Shown here: piece after piece, positions 60,870-64,000 of the stretch
Position numbering within the stretch: the stretch's first letter is position 1
How the letters are laid out: each line of letters begins with the position of its first letter
Assembly (NCBI RefSeq): GCF_002261335.1
Contig: NZ_NEVL01000003.1
Coordinates: forward strand, 1,674,001-1,738,000
From: Bordetella genomosp. 1
GTDB taxonomy: Bacteria; Pseudomonadota; Gammaproteobacteria; Burkholderiales; Burkholderiaceae_B
Reading direction: 5' to 3'
DNA: 64,000 bases
Translations under genes and position numbers: made by a program
Notes under the pieces: generated by a model
Told to the model about the DNA's origin: nothing
Databases searched by the model: none
Seen by the model: only the letters and a program-made list of their open reading frames with translations

Positions 60870-60962
60870 GGCGGAACTCGGCAAGTCGGTGAGATGCCTA
60901 GTATCCGCCGCGCGATCCATCTGGAAAAATTGTTTTAGTTAATCCATCTATCTCGATTTGAA

Positions 60963-61925
60963 ATGGTTCGCCTGCCCAAGCACATCACCCTCAAGCACCT
61001 CAACGCCTTCGTGGCGGTGGCCCAGGAAAACAGCTTCACCCATGCGGCCGGGCGCCTGTTCCAGACCCAGTCCTCGGTGACCACGCTGATCCGCCAGCTC
61101 GAGACCGCGCTCGGCGCCGAGCTCTTCACGCGCACCAGCCGGCGCGTGCTGCTCACGCCGCTCGGCCAGGAGTTCCTGCCGCGCGTCATGCGCCTGCTGG
61201 CCGACTTCGACGGCGCCATCGACGACGCCGTGCGCTACGGCGCGCTGCAGCGCGGCCGGGTCGGGGTGGCCGCCGCACCCTCGGCCATCACGGAGCTGAT
61301 CGCGCCGGCCGCGGCCGATTTCTGCGCGCGCCATCCGGCCATCCGGCTCTATCTGCGCGACGACAACTCCGGCCGCATCCAGCGCCTGGTGGCCGCGGGC
61401 GAGGTGGACTTCGGCCTGACCAGCCGCTGGGCCGACGCGCCGGGCCTGGTGTTCGACGCGTTGCTCGAAGACCGTTTCGGCGTGCTGTATCGCAGCGACG
61501 ACGCGGGCCTGGCGCCCGGCCGCGACGGCATGCTGCGCTGGTCGGCGCTCGCCGGCCGCAAACTGGTGGGGGTGGTGGACGAAACCGGCATCGCCGCGCT
61601 ACTGCGGGCGCGCGCCGACCTGCCGATCGAGGCGGCCTCGCCGTTCTATGAGGCGTCGAGCACCACCTCGCAGGCGGCGCTGGTGCTGGCGGGGCTGGGC
61701 GTGGCATTGCTGCCGGCGCTGGCGGCGCAGCGCGTGCTGCAGCCGGGCCTGTCGTATGCCTTGCTGGCGCGGCCCACGGTGGTGCGCACGCTGTGCCTGA
61801 TCCGGCCCGAGGAGCGCGCGCTCAGCCCGGCCGCGCAGGCCTTCATGGCCGCGTTGCGGGCGCATGCCCGCGATCACGACTGGCCGGCGGGCTGCCGGCC
61901 GGTGGCGCGCGCGCGGGCCGGCTAG
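60963..61925 (+). CDS. LysR-family transcriptional regulator
   Basis: This 320-residue regulator has an N-terminal winged helix (FVAVAQENSFTHAAGRLFQ, then SSVTTLIRQLE) and the effector-binding fold. It is divergent from the D-aminoacylase gene with 93 bp between, so that operon is the likely target. The shared gap is AT-richer (TTTTAGTTAATCCATC). It converges on the SRPBCC gene. Confidence 0.93.
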   Translation: MVRLPKHITLKHLNAFVAVAQENSFTHAAGRLFQTQSSVTTLIRQLETALGAELFTRTSRRVLLTPLGQEFLPRVMRLLADFDGAIDDAVRYGALQRGRVGVAAAPSAITELIAPAAADFCARHPAIRLYLRDDNSGRIQRLVAAGEVDFGLTSRWADAPGLVFDALLEDRFGVLYRSDDAGLAPGRDGMLRWSALAGRKLVGVVDETGIAALLRARADLPIEAASPFYEASSTTSQAALVLAGLGVALLPALAAQRVLQPGLSYALLARPTVVRTLCLIRPEERALSPAAQAFMAALRAHARDHDWPAGCRPVARARAG

Positions 61926-61993
61926 GCGGCCCGGCACGGCGCCTGGACATCAGGGCACGCGCGGCGCGTGCGCCCCGGCGCGCCTCGGCGCGC

Positions 61994-62437
61994 TCAGCCC
62001 AGGCGCTGCGCCAGCGCGCGGATGCCGACGCCGAACACGTTTTCGCCCACGGCCTGCGCCACCGCCGCGAGATCGGCGCCGTCGATCACGCCGAAGTCGG
62101 CCCACCACGTCACCAGCGTCCCGCCCGTCAGCGTGACGGGGGCGAGATGGATGCCGGCCACGTAGTCGCGCATCGGCAGGCTGGTCTCGATGATGCTGTA
62201 GCGCAGCGCATGGCCCGGATCGTCGAGCATCAGCAGGCGCTCGCGCACGAATCCGTCGGGCCTGAGGTCGAGGCGGCGCACGCTGCCCAGCGCATCGGCG
62301 CGGCCGCCCTCCTCCACGCGCGATGCGGCGACGGCCGGATGCCACAGCGCCAGCGCGTTGAAGTCGCGCAGCAAAGGCCAGACCTGTTCGATGGGGGCGG
62401 GCACCAGCCCGCTCACGAAAACCGTATGCTCCTGCAT
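61994..62437 (-). CDS. SRPBCC-family (polyketide cyclase/START-like) protein
   Basis: This 147-residue protein has the START-like fold that holds a hydrophobic ligand. Typical segments are VPAPIEQVWPLLRDFNALALWHP and SVRRLDLRPDGFVRERLL. The ATG at 62437 has AGGAG 6 bases upstream. A second ATG at 62473 adds a charged 12-residue start and also has a possible site. It ends the operon after the TIM-barrel gene. Ligand unknown. Confidence 0.8.
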   Translation of the reverse strand: MQEHTVFVSGLVPAPIEQVWPLLRDFNALALWHPAVAASRVEEGGRADALGSVRRLDLRPDGFVRERLLMLDDPGHALRYSIIETSLPMRDYVAGIHLAPVTLTGGTLVTWWADFGVIDGADLAAVAQAVGENVFGVGIRALAQRLG

Positions 62438-62520
62438 GTCGTTCTCCTGGTCCTGCTCGGTGGGATCCGTCATTGTGCCGCCTTCGCGCGGCGGGCGGGC
62501 GCAGCGCGCCCGCGCCGGCA

Positions 62521-63351
62521 TCAGAAGGTCAGCGCCTTGAACTCGCGCGTGGCCGCCGTGAGCGCGGTCTCCGTGGGCAGACGCTCCATCGAGCTGGCGC
62601 CGTAGAAGCCATGGCAGTGGCGGCATTCGCGCAGCACGCGCGCGGCGTCGTCGGGCGAGGCGATCGGGCCGCCGTGGCACAGCACGATCACGTCGTCGCG
62701 CACGGCCTGGGCTGCGGCGGCGATGCGATCGATGCGCGCGATGCAATCGTCGAGCGTGAGCGCCGTGGCCGCGCCGATGTTGCCGCCCGTGGTCAGTCCC
62801 ATGTGCGCCACGATGATGTCGGCGCCGGCCTCGGTCATGGCGCGCGCGTCGTCTTCGTTGAACACGTAGGGCGTCGTCAAGAGGCCCTTCTGGTGCGCCA
62901 GCCGGATCATGTCGACCTCGAGCGCGTAGCCCATGCCGGTTTCCTCGAGATTGGCGCGGAAATTGCCGTCGATCAGGCCCACGGTGGGAAAGTTCTGCAC
63001 GCCGGAGAAGCCGGTGCGGATCAGATCGTCGAGAAACAGGTCGAAGTTGCAGAACGGATCGGTGCCGTTCACGCCCGCCAGCACCGGCGTGCGGCGCACC
63101 ACGGGCAGCACCTCGCGCGCCATGTCCATCACGATCTCGTTGGCGTTGCCGTAGGCCAGCAGCCCGGCCAGCGAGCCGCGGCCCGCCATGCGATAGCGGC
63201 CGGAGTTGTAGATCACGATCAGGTCGATGCCCCCGGCCTCTTCGCACTTGGCCGACAGGCCGGTGCCCGCGCCGCCGCCGACGATGGGCCGGCGCTCGCG
63301 CACCATGGTCTGGAACTGCTGCAGCAGCGCGCTGCGCTCGAAACAGGGCAT
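62521..63351 (-). CDS. TIM-barrel protein of the phosphoenolpyruvate hydrolase family
   Basis: This 276-residue protein belongs to the PEP-hydrolase-like/TIM-barrel family (PF09370). The start [25 protein letters not shown] is a strong match. Members occur next to, or fused to, Tm-1-like proteins, as here: the Tm-1-like gene ends 14 bp upstream on the same strand. A hydrolase role is inferred from remote similarity and is not proven for most members. Confidence 0.87.
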   Translation of the reverse strand: MPCFERSALLQQFQTMVRERRPIVGGGAGTGLSAKCEEAGGIDLIVIYNSGRYRMAGRGSLAGLLAYGNANEIVMDMAREVLPVVRRTPVLAGVNGTDPFCNFDLFLDDLIRTGFSGVQNFPTVGLIDGNFRANLEETGMGYALEVDMIRLAHQKGLLTTPYVFNEDDARAMTEAGADIIVAHMGLTTGGNIGAATALTLDDCIARIDRIAAAAQAVRDDVIVLCHGGPIASPDDAARVLRECRHCHGFYGASSMERLPTETALTAATREFKALTF

Positions 63352-63365
63352 GACGTGAAGACTCC

Positions 63366-64000
63366 TCAGGCAGGCGCGATGGCCTGGAATTGCGCGACCG
63401 CGATTCGGGCGAACTGCGGATCGTTGATATGGTGGGGCACGCGGATCAGGCGGCGCTTGGCGGTTTGCACCAGGTGCGACTCGATGGCCTCGAACAGCGC
63501 GGCATCGGCGGCGGGATCCCAGAAGGCCTGGCCCGGCGCATCGAGCGCCGAGACGCCGCCTTCGGGCAGCAGGAACCGCACCTCGCCCTCGCAGCGATTG
63601 AGCCGCTCGGCGATCCACGCGCCCTGGCGCGCGTTCTCCTCGGGCGTGGTGCGCATCAGCGTGACCTGCGGGTTGTGCGGGTAGAACAGGCGCTCGCGAT
63701 AGCGCTCGGGGACGCTGGCCGGCTCGCCGAAATTCACCATGTCGAGCGCGCCGCACGAGCCCACGTAGGGCGCGCCGGTGCGCGCGACCGCGCCGAACCG
63801 GTCGGGCGTGCAGGCCAGCACGCCGCCGAACAGCAGGTCGCACACCTCGGTGGTGGTGAGGTCGAGCACGCCGCCCAGCAGATGGCTGTCGAGCAGCTTC
63901 TCCATCGATTGCCCGCCGGTGCCGGTGGCATGGAAGACCAGCGTGTCGTAGCGCTCGTGCAGCAGGGCCGCCACCTCGCGCACGCACGGCGTGGTGACGC
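63366..64000 (-). CDS. Tm-1-like ATP-binding (UPF0261) protein, partial
   Basis: About 211 C-terminal residues are seen; the frame runs open to the window edge, so the N-terminal half is missing. The region [24 protein letters not shown] and [16 protein letters not shown] fits the Tm-1/UPF0261 family, named after a tomato virus-resistance protein that binds ATP. Its bacterial function is unknown. It is the first visible gene of the operon with the TIM-barrel and SRPBCC genes. Confidence 0.88.
   Translation of the reverse strand, partial: VTTPCVREVAALLHERYDTLVFHATGTGGQSMEKLLDSHLLGGVLDLTTTEVCDLLFGGVLACTPDRFGAVARTGAPYVGSCGALDMVNFGEPASVPERYRERLFYPHNPQVTLMRTTPEENARQGAWIAERLNRCEGEVRFLLPEGGVSALDAPGQAFWDPAADAALFEAIESHLVQTAKRRLIRVPHHINDPQFARIAVAQFQAIAPA

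Overview
The window is a gene-dense, GC-rich bacterial chromosome segment with short gaps, many ATGA-type overlaps and long spurious antisense frames of the kind high third-position GC produces. Gene content points to a betaproteobacterium of the Alcaligenaceae (Bordetella/Achromobacter-like): a Bug-family tripartite tricarboxylate transporter binding protein, LysR regulators, the order trxA-rho, the rimP-nusA-infB-rbfA-truB-typA block, hpnCDE, and kynBA. The family placement is inference. I see no prophage, insertion sequence or CRISPR array.

Layout. 1-10.5 kb: trxA, rho, a giant AsmA-like envelope protein (YhdP type), glnE, queH and sdaA. 10.5-20.1 kb: a Na/Pi cotransporter, a HAD phosphatase, a dienelactone hydrolase, a ZIP metal transporter, polA with a divergent LOG-family gene whose start codon overlaps its own, and a LysR/tautomerase divergent pair. 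20.2-28.4 kb (minus strand): the translation and transcription operon rimP-nusA-infB-rbfA-truB-typA, with a terminator-like hairpin 6 nt before the rimP start. 28.9-32.2 kb: rluB and scpB, both with long low-complexity tails. 32.3 kb: initiator tRNA-Met, then about 950 bp without a recognisable gene. 33.3-36.4 kb: LysR, a COG0523 GTPase, a cupin, tRNA-Asn and tRNA-Thr. 36.6-41.8 kb: maiA, ispH, fkpB, radC, kynB, kynA and rpmE2. 42-47.8 kb: a GT-C membrane glycosyltransferase overlapping a MATE exporter, a small exported His/Lys-rich protein, a TSUP permease and radA.

48-52.4 kb: a surface lipoprotein with a von Willebrand A domain, an ECF sigma factor, a probable membrane anti-sigma factor and an HpaI-type aldolase, all on one strand. 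Five copies of a 25-bp repeat in both orientations follow. 52.7-58.2 kb: an SDR oxidoreductase, alanine racemase, the three-gene squalene pathway hpnC-hpnD-hpnE, and crcB. 58.4-64 kb: a catabolic-looking region with a D-aminoacylase and Bug binding protein divergent from a LysR regulator, then an operon of a Tm-1-like protein (cut by the window end), a TIM-barrel PEP-hydrolase-family protein and an SRPBCC protein.

Most genes are housekeeping. The parts most worth a second look are the rimP leader (attenuator plus triple repeat), the vWA/ECF/anti-sigma module, the inverted 25-bp repeat cluster, the charged tails on ScpB and RluB, and the two operons at the right edge.
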